Positions 15,946 through 28,690 of a DNA stretch of 64,000 nt are shown piece after piece. A program made the position numbers and the translations under genes. The notes beneath the pieces are model-generated. The model was not told the DNA's origin. It saw nothing but the letters and a program-made list of their open reading frames with translations, and did no database searches. Each line of letters starts with the position of its first letter. The first letter of the stretch is position 1. Source of the stretch: an uncultured Catenibacterium sp. (lineage in GTDB: Bacteria; Bacillota_I; Bacilli_A; Erysipelotrichales; Coprobacillaceae); assembly GCA_900540685.1 (NCBI GenBank), contig UQGS01000003.1:1-64000 (forward strand). Reading direction: 5' to 3'.

Positions 15946-16566
15946 ATGACACAGGTTATAGGACCAGAACAGATGGATTTATTAGTAAGTGCAGTAAGAG
16001 ATGGGAAGATTGTTGCATTTCCTACGGAAACTGTTTATGGCGTTGCCTGCTTATTCGATGATTTGAAGGGTCTTGATAGAATTATGGAAATCAAGAAACG
16101 TAACCCGAATAAAGCAGTGACTCTTATGTTGTCAAAAAAAGATGATGTAAAGAAGTATGGCTTAGTAGACGAGGGTACCCAGAGAGTGATTGATAAGTTT
16201 ATGCCAGGTAGAATGACAATCGTATTAAAAAGACTGGATAGTGTGGATTCGAGACATGTTAGTGGAAAAGATACGATAGGTATTAGAATCCCAGACAGTT
16301 CTTTCGTTTTGTCACTCATTGATCAGACAGGGCCTTTATCAGTAACAAGTGCTAATTTATCTGGTCAAGGGAATACGACAAACGAAAAAGAAGTACTTGC
16401 ACAGCTTGATGGACAGATTGATATGGTTGTCAGAGGACAGACTGCTTCGGCAACTGCATCTACAGTCGTGGATTTAAGTCAAGGTGATGTGAGAATACTA
16501 AGAGAAGGTTTAATTACCAAAGAAGAAATCGAGGAGGTATATTATGAAAATTGCAGTCGCTTGTGA
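15946..16566 (+). CDS. ywlC: L-threonylcarbamoyladenylate synthase (Sua5/YwlC/TsaC family)
   Basis: This enzyme makes threonylcarbamoyl-AMP from threonine, bicarbonate and ATP for the t6A modification of tRNA. From the ATG at 15946 the protein has 206 residues; GAGGTGA is five bases upstream, which excludes the in-frame GTG at 15937. The YrdC-fold signatures are GKIVAFPTETVYG near the start, KRNPNKAVTLM, and LSVTSANLSG. It lacks the long C-terminal Sua5 domain. It is the first gene of a run that continues to atpC. The B. subtilis counterpart likewise lies near rpiB, glyA and upp. A TAGAAT extended -10 at 15916-15921 may be the promoter. Confidence 0.93.
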   Translation: MTQVIGPEQMDLLVSAVRDGKIVAFPTETVYGVACLFDDLKGLDRIMEIKKRNPNKAVTLMLSKKDDVKKYGLVDEGTQRVIDKFMPGRMTIVLKRLDSVDSRHVSGKDTIGIRIPDSSFVLSLIDQTGPLSVTSANLSGQGNTTNEKEVLAQLDGQIDMVVRGQTASATASTVVDLSQGDVRILREGLITKEEIEEVYYENCSRL

Positions 16567-16984
16567 TCATGGTGGATTACGTTTAAAGAATGTTCTTATT
16601 GATGAAATGAAGAAACAGGGTTATGAAGTTGTAGACTATGGTACTTATACTGAAGACTCTTGTGATTATCCTGATTATGCATCTAAGGCAGCTAAAGCTG
16701 TTGCATCAGGAGAATGTGAGAAAGGTGTCGTTGTTTGTGGAACAGGCATCGGTGTATCAATTACATGTAATAAGGTAGATGGTATCCGCTGCGCATTATG
16801 TCATGATGTATTTAGTGCGAAAGCGACAAGAGCTCATAATGATACTAACATGATTGCAATGGGACAGAGAGTTATTGGAGAAGGACTCGCTGTTGAAATT
16901 CTTAATGCATGGCTTCATACTGATTTTGAAGGTGGAAGACATGTTAAGAGAATTGAAAAAGTAATGGCTTTAGAAAAGGAGTAA
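16544..16984 (+). CDS. rpiB: Ribose-5-phosphate isomerase B
   Basis: RpiB interconverts ribose-5-phosphate and ribulose-5-phosphate in the pentose phosphate pathway. The 146-residue protein has D8-H9 in ACDHGG, the catalytic cysteine C65 in VVCGTGIG, and the [11 protein letters not shown] segment typical of the family. GAGGAGG precedes the ATG, which lies 23 bp inside ywlC, so the genes are coupled. The LacA/LacB galactose-6-phosphate isomerases share this fold, but the single gene and its neighbours favour RpiB. Confidence 0.94.
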   Translation: MKIAVACDHGGLRLKNVLIDEMKKQGYEVVDYGTYTEDSCDYPDYASKAAKAVASGECEKGVVVCGTGIGVSITCNKVDGIRCALCHDVFSAKATRAHNDTNMIAMGQRVIGEGLAVEILNAWLHTDFEGGRHVKRIEKVMALEKE

Positions 16985-16989
16985 GTATT

Positions 16990-18225
16990 ATGAGAGATAC
17001 AGAAGTATTTGCGAGTGTTGAGCGAGAATTGAATAGACAAAGAAACAATATTGAATTGATTGCTTCCGAAAACTTTGTATCTAAAGAAATTATGGAGCTT
17101 GCGGGCTCAGTTCTAACAAATAAATATGCTGAAGGATATCCAGGTAAGAGATATTATGGTGGATGTCAGTTTGTGGATGAAGTAGAAACATTGGCACAGG
17201 AAAGACTTAAGAAGTTATTTGGCTGTGAGTATGCAAATGTTCAGCCTCATTCTGGTGCACAAGCGAATACAGCTGTTTATTTTGCTTTATTACAGCCAGG
17301 TGATAAAGTACTAGGTATGTCTTTAAATGATGGTGGGCATTTAACTCATGGACATCCATTAAATTACTCTGGTAAGACTTATGAATTCCATGCTTATGGT
17401 GTTGATAAGGAAACAGAAAGAATTGATTATGATGAATATAAGAGATTATGTGAAGAAATCAAACCTAAGTTAGTTGTTGCAGGGGCAAGTGCTTATGCAA
17501 GAACAATTGATTTCAAATTCATGGCTGAAGTAGCACATAGTGTTGGTGCGATCTTTATGGTAGACATGGCACATATCGCTGGTTTAGTTGCTGCAGGAGA
17601 TCATCCATCCCCATTCCCTTATGCAGATATCGTGACTACTACAACTCATAAGACTTTAAGAGGTCCTAGAGGTGGTGTCATCATGTGTAAGGAAAAGTAT
17701 GCAAAAGATATTGATAGAGCTGTTTTCCCTGGTATGCAGGGTGGACCTCTTATGCATATTATTGCTGCTAAAGCAGCTTGTTTCTATGAAGCATTACAGC
17801 CTGAATTCAAGGAATATAGTCATCAGATCATTAAGAATGCGAAAGCTTTAGAAGAATCTTTAAAGGAAGAAGGATTCCGTCTTGTAACTGGTGGTACTGA
17901 TAATCACCTATTACTTATTGATGTAAAGAGCAGCTGTGGTATTACAGGTAAGAAGGCTCAGAGATTACTTGATGAAATTAATATTACAGCGAATAAGAAT
18001 GCGATTCCTTTCGATACAGAAAAACCTTTCAAAGCTTCTGGAATCCGTGTTGGTACACCAGCAATGACTACTAAAGGATTTAAAGAAGAAGACTTCAGAG
18101 AAGTTGGAAAGATTATTGCGTATCGTTTAAAGAATGAAGAAACTGATGAAGTAAAGAATGAATGTCTTGCGAGAGTAAAGAAGTTAACTGATAAAGTAAC
18201 TATGTATGACGATATTAAATACTAG
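16990..18225 (+). CDS. glyA: Serine hydroxymethyltransferase
   Basis: GlyA converts serine and tetrahydrofolate to glycine and methylene-tetrahydrofolate, feeding one-carbon metabolism and thymidylate synthesis. It is a PLP enzyme of 411 residues with LIASENFVS near residue 23, GCQFVDEVE near 58, the PLP lysine K221 in [14 protein letters not shown], and a C-terminal [12 protein letters not shown] segment. It starts 5 bp after rpiB in the same operon. The length is standard. Confidence 0.98.
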   Translation: MRDTEVFASVERELNRQRNNIELIASENFVSKEIMELAGSVLTNKYAEGYPGKRYYGGCQFVDEVETLAQERLKKLFGCEYANVQPHSGAQANTAVYFALLQPGDKVLGMSLNDGGHLTHGHPLNYSGKTYEFHAYGVDKETERIDYDEYKRLCEEIKPKLVVAGASAYARTIDFKFMAEVAHSVGAIFMVDMAHIAGLVAAGDHPSPFPYADIVTTTTHKTLRGPRGGVIMCKEKYAKDIDRAVFPGMQGGPLMHIIAAKAACFYEALQPEFKEYSHQIIKNAKALEESLKEEGFRLVTGGTDNHLLLIDVKSSCGITGKKAQRLLDEINITANKNAIPFDTEKPFKASGIRVGTPAMTTKGFKEEDFREVGKIIAYRLKNEETDEVKNECLARVKKLTDKVTMYDDIKY

Positions 18226-18236
18226 GAGGCCATAAG

Positions 18237-18857
18237 ATGGTTAAAGTACTCAATCATGCATTAATTAAACACAAGCTCTCAATCATGAGAGAAGAAAAGA
18301 CATCAAACTATATTTTTAAGCAGAACCTTGATGAAATCGCAATGTTGATGGCTTATGAAGTCACAAAAGACTATCCTTTAAAAGAAAAGGAAATTGAAAC
18401 ACCTATTTGTAAGACAACTGGTTATGAACTAGATAAGGATATTATTCTAGTACCTATCTTACGTGCAGGTGTAGGTCTTGTAGATGGCTTCAGAAGAATC
18501 ATCCCAACTGCGAAAGTAGGTCATATTGGTATGTATAGAGATGAAGAAACATTGATTCCTCATGAATATTATGCTAAATTTCCTAAGGGATTAGAGAGCG
18601 CAAAGGTTATTGTTCTTGATCCTATGCTTGCTACTGGTGGTTCAGCTGATATGGCTATCCAGAATATCAAAGATCGTGGTGCGAAGGATATTGAACTTGT
18701 CTGTCTTGTAGGTGCACCTGAAGGTGTGAAATACATTGAAGAACATCATCCGGATGTGAAGCTTACTTTAGCTGCATTAGATGAAAAACTAAATGACAAG
18801 GGATATATTGTACCAGGTTTAGGAGATGCGGGAGACCGCTTGTTTGGTACTAATTAA
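18237..18857 (+). CDS. upp: Uracil phosphoribosyltransferase
   Basis: Upp salvages uracil by joining it to PRPP to give UMP. The 206-residue protein has [15 protein letters not shown] text ([13 protein letters not shown]) and the PRPP-binding motif [12 protein letters not shown], plus a C-terminal GLGDAGDR uracil-binding segment. AGGAGG precedes the ATG. Its last base is shared with the ATG of the next gene (TAATG), coupling it to the ATP synthase genes. glyA-upp-atp is a widely conserved order in Firmicutes. Confidence 0.97.
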   Translation: MVKVLNHALIKHKLSIMREEKTSNYIFKQNLDEIAMLMAYEVTKDYPLKEKEIETPICKTTGYELDKDIILVPILRAGVGLVDGFRRIIPTAKVGHIGMYRDEETLIPHEYYAKFPKGLESAKVIVLDPMLATGGSADMAIQNIKDRGAKDIELVCLVGAPEGVKYIEEHHPDVKLTLAALDEKLNDKGYIVPGLGDAGDRLFGTN

Positions 18858-19231
18858 TGGGATTTGATGAATATGAAGTAAGAAGAACTTCTATCAAGGT
18901 ATTTCTTATAGGATTGATTCTTGCGGTTGTACTTTCTATCATTCTTCATTCGATCAGCTACTGCTTAGGGTTTGTATTAGGTTATCTTATTGATTTATTG
19001 ATCTTACAGATCAATATGAAGATGACTGATACAATACTTTCTATCCAGACTGCAGGTAAGACAATTGCAGTTATGTTATTTATGGCTAAATTGTTTATTT
19101 TTGCCGCTGGTTTTGCAATAGCTGGATTCTTTCCAGAAATAGTAAATATGTATACTGTATTTCTGGGCTATCTAGTAGTAAAGATTTCTATTTATATACA
19201 TGCATATGGAGAAAGGAGGCGTATGAGATAA
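18857..19231 (+). CDS. AtpI-like membrane protein of the ATP synthase operon
   Basis: This 124-residue protein has four probable membrane segments (near 14-32, 35-52, 68-88 and 95-113). It occupies the atpI position, directly before atpB and overlapping it by one base. AtpI proteins help insert or assemble the c ring, or aid Mg2+ uptake, but sequence conservation is low. The name therefore rests mainly on position and topology. Confidence 0.65.
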   Translation: MGFDEYEVRRTSIKVFLIGLILAVVLSIILHSISYCLGFVLGYLIDLLILQINMKMTDTILSIQTAGKTIAVMLFMAKLFIFAAGFAIAGFFPEIVNMYTVFLGYLVVKISIYIHAYGERRRMR

Positions 19232-19896
19232 TGAAAATCACTATTCAGCCAGAACTGATATCATCATTGATTGTGACTGTGATACTTTCTATTTTCTTTG
19301 TTTATGCAGGTAAAAAAATAAGAGAAGCAGATCCAACTAAGAGACCAACAGGTGTGGTCCTTGTTGTTGAAACCGCCATTAAGATGGTTTATGACTACAT
19401 GGGAACAATCATGCCTAAGAAATATGCGAAGAACTACTATCCTTATTTCTCTATGTTATTTGCATGGCTGTTGGTATCTAACTTATTTGGATTAACAGGT
19501 TTTGATGCGCCAACGACTAACTACTCAATCACGTTATCCTTAACATTAATTACATGGGTATTAATTCAGATCAATGCGATTAAGTATCAGGGTGTTGGCA
19601 GTTATATTAAGGGAACTTTGATTCCCCCAACAAACCTATTTGGTTTGGTTTCACCATTGATTTCTATATCAATGCGTATTTTCTGTAACTTATTGAGTGG
19701 TACATTTATTATGGCCTTAGTATATCAGGCAACATCATTCTTAAGTTACAAGTTGATTCCATTCAACTTTTTAGGACCAGTAGTCGCACCATTATTACAT
19801 TGTTATTTCGATGTATTCTCTGGTTGCGTACAGGCACTGGTATTCGTTACACTATCTTCAATTCTGATTTCTAATGAAAATCCAGATGAAGAATAA
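19231..19896 (+). CDS. atpB: F-type ATP synthase subunit a
   Basis: Subunit a forms the ion half-channels of the Fo sector. The 221-residue protein has five to six membrane helices and the conserved ISISMRIFCNLLSG segment carrying the essential arginine (about residue 148), then a C-terminal helix pair ending PVVAPLLHCYFDVFSG. The GDP-rich start is typical of the shorter Firmicute a subunits. It overlaps the atpI-like gene by one base. Confidence 0.95.
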   Translation: MKITIQPELISSLIVTVILSIFFVYAGKKIREADPTKRPTGVVLVVETAIKMVYDYMGTIMPKKYAKNYYPYFSMLFAWLLVSNLFGLTGFDAPTTNYSITLSLTLITWVLIQINAIKYQGVGSYIKGTLIPPTNLFGLVSPLISISMRIFCNLLSGTFIMALVYQATSFLSYKLIPFNFLGPVVAPLLHCYFDVFSGCVQALVFVTLSSILISNENPDEE

Positions 19897-19928
19897 ATGA
19901 AAAAAATGTCAATAGGAGGAAATTGATT

Positions 19929-20156
19929 ATGACAAGAGGTTTAATTGCAATCGCTGCTGGTATTGCAGTACTTGCAGGTTTAGGTACAGGTATTGGTGAA
20001 GGTTTAGTTGCCGCTCATGCAGTATCTGCAATTGGAAGAAATCCTGAGGCTGAAAGCAAGATCCGTACTACTATGATCTTAGGTATCGCCTTAACAGAAA
20101 CAGTAGCCCTCTATGGTTTACTTATTTCTTTCATCTTATTATTCGTATTCAAATAA
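19929..20156 (+). CDS. atpE: F-type ATP synthase subunit c, two-carboxylate type
   Basis: The protein has 75 residues from the ATG at 19929; AGGAGG lies 8 bases upstream, whereas the in-frame TTG at 19923 is too close to it. Two helices are joined by the polar loop GRNPEAE (36-42). The ion-site residues are E24 in helix 1 and E57, T58 and Y62 in helix 2. E24 and E57 are 33 residues apart, as are E32 and E65 in the Fusobacterium nucleatum c ring, which binds Na+ through two carboxylates. T58 stands where Na+-type rings have serine. Na+ coupling is therefore likely (inference). It follows atpB in standard order. Confidence 0.95.
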   Translation: MTRGLIAIAAGIAVLAGLGTGIGEGLVAAHAVSAIGRNPEAESKIRTTMILGIALTETVALYGLLISFILLFVFK

Positions 20157-20181
20157 AAAATAGTTTAAGGAGGAAAAAACT

Positions 20182-20682
20182 ATGCCAGATATAGCCGCAA
20201 AGTTATTTCCAAACCCTACCACTATGATTGTTCAGTTATGTTCCACTGCAATCATGCTTCTTCTGTTCAAGAAATATTTATGGAATTATGTATTAGAATT
20301 CTTCCAGAAGAGAGCTGATTTTATAGAAGGTAATATCAATGATGCGAAGGCTAAGAATGAAAAAGCATCTGAATATCTTCTAGAAAGTGAAAAGCAGGCT
20401 AAAGAAGCTGCAAAACAGTATAAAGAAATCATAGATCAGGCTAAGGAAGATGCCGTAAAGGCTAAGAATAAAATCATGGATGAAGCTAACAAGCAGGCTC
20501 AAGAAAAGATTGAACAGGCTCGCCATGAAATTGAATCTGAAAAGCTTGCAGCACAGGATGAAATGAAGAAAGAAATTGTGGATGTTGCTGTTGAAGTGGC
20601 TACTAAAGTCATGGATCAGAATATGAATACTGAAGCCAATAAAGCTTTAGTAGATGATTTCGTAAAACAGGTTATTAACTAA
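20182..20682 (+). CDS. atpF: F-type ATP synthase subunit b
   Basis: The peripheral-stalk subunit b (166 residues) has one N-terminal membrane helix (about 12-32) followed by a long charged coiled coil rich in K, E, A and Q (40-145). There is only one b gene, as in Bacillus. It ends one base into atpH (shared base). Confidence 0.94.
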   Translation: MPDIAAKLFPNPTTMIVQLCSTAIMLLLFKKYLWNYVLEFFQKRADFIEGNINDAKAKNEKASEYLLESEKQAKEAAKQYKEIIDQAKEDAVKAKNKIMDEANKQAQEKIEQARHEIESEKLAAQDEMKKEIVDVAVEVATKVMDQNMNTEANKALVDDFVKQVIN

Positions 20683-21218
20683 TGGATGCAAATGTTGCAG
20701 AACGTTATGCTGAAAGCTTATATCAGTTAGCGTTAGAAGATCATGCGCTAGAAGATTATCTAGCAGACATGAAACTAGTTGATACAGTTTTAGAAAGTAA
20801 TCCAGAATTTGAAACATTCTTCTCTCATGTGCTTGTAGATGATGAAGCAAAGTGTACATTACTTGATAAAGGTTTTGGCACATCAGTAAATCATTATGTA
20901 TTGAATTTTCTTAAACTGCTTGTAAAGAAAAGAAGAACAAGATACATTGCGCCTATTACAAAAAGCTTTATTAAGATGAGTAATAAGCATCTTGGTATCG
21001 AGGAAGGCGTTATCTTCACACCTTTCGCATTAAGCGATGAACAGGTAAAGGCGATTGAAGAAGCGATTTCTCAGAAAGAAAACAAAACAATCACTTTAAG
21101 AACTGTTGAAGACAAGACACTTATTGGTGGTGTTAAGGTTCAGATTGAGAACCGTGTCTATGATGGCTCATTAAAGAACAAAGTCAGCAAGCTCAAGACT
21201 GAGCTGTTGAGAAAGTAG
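20682..21218 (+). CDS. atpH: F-type ATP synthase subunit delta
   Basis: Subunit delta (178 residues) links the peripheral stalk to the top of F1. The N-terminal helical domain starts VAERYAESLYQLALE. The C-terminal part contains VIFTPFALSDEQ and the family's closing IGGVKVQIENRVYDGSLKNKV. It overlaps atpF by one base and is followed by atpA. Confidence 0.94.
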   Translation: MDANVAERYAESLYQLALEDHALEDYLADMKLVDTVLESNPEFETFFSHVLVDDEAKCTLLDKGFGTSVNHYVLNFLKLLVKKRRTRYIAPITKSFIKMSNKHLGIEEGVIFTPFALSDEQVKAIEEAISQKENKTITLRTVEDKTLIGGVKVQIENRVYDGSLKNKVSKLKTELLRK

Positions 21219-21227
21219 GTGACGCAA

Positions 21228-25423
<4,196 letters not shown>

Positions 25424-25424
25424 G

Positions 25425-25450
25425 ATCCAGGGATTATCCCTGGATTTTAT
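25425..25450 (+). terminator. Terminator of the ATP synthase operon
   Basis: ATCCAGGGA / TCCCTGGAT with a three-base loop and a following TTTTATTTT, starting two bases after the atpC stop. Confidence 0.92.
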
Positions 25451-25462
25451 TTTGGAGATAGT

Positions 25463-26014
25463 ATGAATAGTGATTATGTAAGAGTGAAAGATTATATACC
25501 TGATATATATGTGGAACTGCGTTATGCAACAGAACGTAATTTTACACATACTAAAGTATATGATTTTGATGAAGCGTATTTAAGATTGGGTACAACACTT
25601 AAGCTTAAGAAGGTTCAGGAAGAGTTAAAAGAATTAGGTTATAGCTTAAAAATCTGGGATGCTTATAGACCATTTACTGCACAACAGTATTTCTGGGAAC
25701 TGATTCATGATGATGAATTTGTCGCTGATCCCACAAATGGTCCTAAAACACATAACTTTGGGAATGTTGTAGATGTGACTCTAGTAAAGAGTGATGGAAG
25801 TGAAATAGATATGCCTACAGAGTTTGATGATTTTACGAGTCAAGCAAGTAGAGATTATTCATGGTTAACAGGAAGTCCTCTTGAACATGTTCTATTATTA
25901 GAGGAAACAATGAAGAAGTATGGTTTTATAGCATATGAAGGTGAATGGTGGCATTATACAGATGAAGACTCATATGAGTATATAGAATTCAAGCCAAACG
26001 AAAGACACAGCTAA
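25463..26014 (+). CDS. D-alanyl-D-alanine dipeptidase (VanX/DdpX family)
   Basis: This 183-residue M15D-family zinc peptidase hydrolyses D-Ala-D-Ala. All key residues can be seen: R69 in IWDAYRP, zinc ligands H97 and D104 in THNFGNVVDV, the base E161 and zinc ligand H164 in EWWHYTD. No signal peptide is present, so it is cytoplasmic. There is no vanA/vanH or van regulator beside it, so this is not a vancomycin-resistance cluster; a housekeeping role in dipeptide recycling is more likely. Interestingly, a VanZ-family gene converges on it. Confidence 0.93.
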   Translation: MNSDYVRVKDYIPDIYVELRYATERNFTHTKVYDFDEAYLRLGTTLKLKKVQEELKELGYSLKIWDAYRPFTAQQYFWELIHDDEFVADPTNGPKTHNFGNVVDVTLVKSDGSEIDMPTEFDDFTSQASRDYSWLTGSPLEHVLLLEETMKKYGFIAYEGEWWHYTDEDSYEYIEFKPNERHS

Positions 26015-26034
26015 TAATGACGCTGTGCCTTTTT
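26006..26034. terminator. Terminator overlapping the ends of the vanX-like and vanZ-like genes
   Basis: CACAGC / GCTGTG with a ten-base loop is followed on the plus strand by CCTTTTT. The stop codons of both convergent genes lie within or next to the loop. Confidence 0.7.
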
Positions 26035-26502
26035 AATTAGAGTATAAATAATAAGTGTAAGTAATATCCCAATACAGGCACCTGTAGAATCTATCATAAC
26101 ATCTCTAAAGCTTGCACTACGTCCTCCGACAAAGAACTGATGCAGCTCATCTGAACAGGCATAGAGGAAACTCACTAATAGAGATATAAAGGATTTAAAG
26201 CGTAAGGGATAATTTTCATAAGTAAACATCAGCAACATTGTAAGAATACTTAAGATGAAATAGACAAACATATGTGCACATTTACGAATAATGAATTCTA
26301 TAAAGCTAAAAGCATCTGTAGACAATGTATTCACTATATTATGTCCAGTTACAGTCTTAGATATATGACCTATAAGATATATCACTGATTGAGAAGAAGA
26401 GGAACTTTTAGGACCTGTTTGATTAGAAAAACAGAATATAACCCCCATCCAGATTATGATTAATAGAGTAAGTAGTATACGTAGTTTCTTCTTTTTAGCC
26501 AT
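26011..26502 (-). CDS. VanZ-family membrane protein
   Basis: The start at 26502 has AAGGGGAG upstream in minus-strand sense; a longer reading frame to 26625 has no ribosome site. The protein is 163 residues, with four membrane helices and the VanZ signature of IFCFSNQTGPKSSSSS after helix 1, KCAHMFVYFIL in helix 2, and SDELHQFFVGGRSASFRDV between helices 3 and 4. VanZ-family proteins affect teicoplanin tolerance in some species, but most are of unknown function and may act on wall or lipid intermediates. Expression alone cannot be judged. Confidence 0.9.
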   Translation of the reverse strand: MAKKKKLRILLTLLIIIWMGVIFCFSNQTGPKSSSSSQSVIYLIGHISKTVTGHNIVNTLSTDAFSFIEFIIRKCAHMFVYFILSILTMLLMFTYENYPLRFKSFISLLVSFLYACSDELHQFFVGGRSASFRDVMIDSTGACIGILLTLIIYTLIKKAQRHY

Positions 26503-26792
26503 AATGTTTCTCCCCTTTCTTGAGTTTATAATATACAACATCTGTGAAGAAAAGACAAATGTGTTCCTATAATTAAAAGAGTAGATTTTTTTTAATAGAA
26601 GACAAAAAGATAGTATAAAACACAAAATTGAACTATAATTGTTATATTAAAGTATAAAAAATACATGTCACATTACATTTATGTTAGTTATATGCAAAAA
26701 TTGATATTATCATCATATCTTGATTAATTGTATTAGATAATATATCGCTAATGCTTGATATGGCAATCATATAATATGGAGGATTCTTTCAA

Positions 26793-28439
26793 ATGGGGTA
26801 TACAGTAGAAGATTTAGTCAAAAGTAATGAATTTTCTGGAATTAAAATAATAAACAATTTGTATGAAACAAATAGAGAAATAAAAGGTGCACAATTTATT
26901 TCGATGGCTGATATTGAAAATTCGGGGGGGGGAGGCAAGCTATTACTAACCTCTTTAAGAGTTTATGATAATCTTGATAAGAACACAGTGATTTACCATC
27001 TAGAAGAATTGAATAAAAAGGGAGTTAGCGGATTTATAATAAAAAGAAGAAAAGATACAGTGTATCAGAAGGAATTATTTGAACTATTTATACACTTTTG
27101 CGATGCACATAGAATACCTGTATTAGAACTTCCACAGAATATTAGTTATTGGGCTGTTTTGAAACATGTATTATGTCATGCCTACGATCTTGATATTGCA
27201 AAGTGTCTATATAATGAAATAGTTCAAGATCAAATTAATCATTTTTTATTACATGAACGATATGATGAACAAACAATAGAGACATTCTTTAAAAGTTTAG
27301 AGACTATGGTAGGAAATTCTGTTTCTCTCTATGATGAAAATTATCACTGTATTTATCCTATTACAGGACAAAAAGAGTTTACTATCATAGGTGATGAAAA
27401 GTATGTACCTCATATTACTACTAAGCATGAGTATATACGCCAAAAGAGAGAGTATGTGGAATATATTCAAAAGATTGATATTCTTAATTATTGTCATTAT
27501 TATCTAGTGATTACAGAAGTGAATGAACCATTGAGTGAATTAGACTTTGTTACATTAGATAATATAATTACGGCTTTATTCTATCTTTTAGCTCAGGATG
27601 TCACAAAGAAGGAGATGGAAAATAAATATCTTCGTGATTTGAGACATAGGTTGATTAATGGAGGTATGTCTGATGCCGAAGAAGATGATGCCGCAAGTTT
27701 ATTTGATTTAAGTGGTACAGATGAATATAGAGTAGTTATATTCTATTTAAATCCTGAGGATAAAAAAGAAAAAAATGGTATCGCACAGAAGGATGAGACG
27801 AAAAATCTAGAGAAAGAAATGTATCATTACTTACCAAAAGAGCATACTTTATGTAATACAAACTATATCTTGTATCTTTATAATGAAAAGGATTGGAAAG
27901 TGAAAAAAGACTTTGGAAATATTTTAAAAGAGATTCATAAAGATACACAAGATTCTTTAACTAGAAGAAATGAGAAGTTTGAACTTCTAATTGGAATAGG
28001 AAAGAGTGTGAAGGGATATCATGGATTAAAGGATTCTTTTAAGGATTCTAAAGCAGCATTAGAGTATATTGGTCTTATTAGAGAGGCTACTGGAGAGAAA
28101 ACTAAATCAATCGTAGATTGTGCTAAATTAGGTTTCTTCCAGATATTTACAAATATTAATGATAAGGAAGAATTAAGACAATATATACCTTATTCAGTCA
28201 TTAAGCTTAATAAACAGGATAAAAAGAAAAACAGTGAGTTGATTAGTACTTTGGAATGTTATTTGAGTAATAAACAGAGTATTAGAAAAACTTCAGAGTT
28301 AATGAACGTTCATCCTAGAACTGTCTCTTATCGTTTATCTAAGATTGTAGATCTAACAGATATAGAGTTTGATAATATTGCGGAAATACTTGCAGTAAGA
28401 AATGGAATTATAATACTTAAAATATTAGAACAGTTGTAA
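26793..28439 (+). CDS. PucR/CdaR-family transcriptional regulator containing a nine-G tract
   Basis: This 548-residue regulator has an N-terminal PucR ligand-type domain (about 5-125, with the GKLLLTSLRVY segment), a middle region (about 150-420), and a C-terminal helix-turn-helix at about 496-518 (NKQSIRKTSELMNVHPRTVSYRLSK is the core, split here as NKQSIRKTSELMNVH and PRTVSYRLSK). Codons 44-47 contain nine consecutive G residues (26924-26932) encoding S-G-G-G. Loss or gain of one G would give stops within about 8 to 15 codons. GGAGG precedes the ATG. It lies directly upstream of the pilus operon in the same direction, so it may control it. This is inference from position. Confidence 0.88.
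   Translation: MGYTVEDLVKSNEFSGIKIINNLYETNREIKGAQFISMADIENSGGGGKLLLTSLRVYDNLDKNTVIYHLEELNKKGVSGFIIKRRKDTVYQKELFELFIHFCDAHRIPVLELPQNISYWAVLKHVLCHAYDLDIAKCLYNEIVQDQINHFLLHERYDEQTIETFFKSLETMVGNSVSLYDENYHCIYPITGQKEFTIIGDEKYVPHITTKHEYIRQKREYVEYIQKIDILNYCHYYLVITEVNEPLSELDFVTLDNIITALFYLLAQDVTKKEMENKYLRDLRHRLINGGMSDAEEDDAASLFDLSGTDEYRVVIFYLNPEDKKEKNGIAQKDETKNLEKEMYHYLPKEHTLCNTNYILYLYNEKDWKVKKDFGNILKEIHKDTQDSLTRRNEKFELLIGIGKSVKGYHGLKDSFKDSKAALEYIGLIREATGEKTKSIVDCAKLGFFQIFTNINDKEELRQYIPYSVIKLNKQDKKKNSELISTLECYLSNKQSIRKTSELMNVHPRTVSYRLSKIVDLTDIEFDNIAEILAVRNGIIILKILEQL
26924..26932 (+). repeat. Poly-G tract (nine G) inside the regulator gene
   Basis: Nine G residues in an AT-rich gene, codons 44-47 of the PucR-family regulator. 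It is the longest G run I noticed in the window. Removing one G brings TAA in frame after TATTAC; adding one brings TGA in frame after AGTTTA. It is therefore a candidate contingency (slipped-strand) switch. Confidence 0.85.
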
Positions 28440-28445
28440 TTAAAG

Positions 28446-28467
28446 ACGAGTCACATAAGTGGCTCGT
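28446..28467 (+). terminator. Terminator after the PucR-family regulator
   Basis: ACGAGTCAC / GTGGCTCGT (nine pairs, one G-T) with a four-base loop, followed by TATTTATTTTG. The 250-bp gap to the giant surface gene also holds a TATAAT at 28561-28566 that may be its -10 box; no good -35 is visible. Confidence 0.8.
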
Positions 28468-28690
28468 TATTTATTTTGTAATATTATATGGTACACTTTA
28501 GACAAAAAACTGTTAAAAACTTTTCTCTTTTTACACATTATATTTACAATTTTATAAGTTTATAATGCAAAAAGATGTAAAAAAAGTGTGTTTATATAGA
28601 AAATATCAACAATATGGGGCCTTTTAGAACAATTGCGACATGTTTTCTGAATAGTAACTCAGAATATTAAAGGAAGGGAAAAGGTCTTGT

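Noticed and set aside
25463..26502. VanX and VanZ relatives as a vancomycin-resistance cluster
   Set aside because: No vanA/vanB ligase, vanH dehydrogenase or VanRS pair is adjacent, and the genes are convergent and not in an operon.
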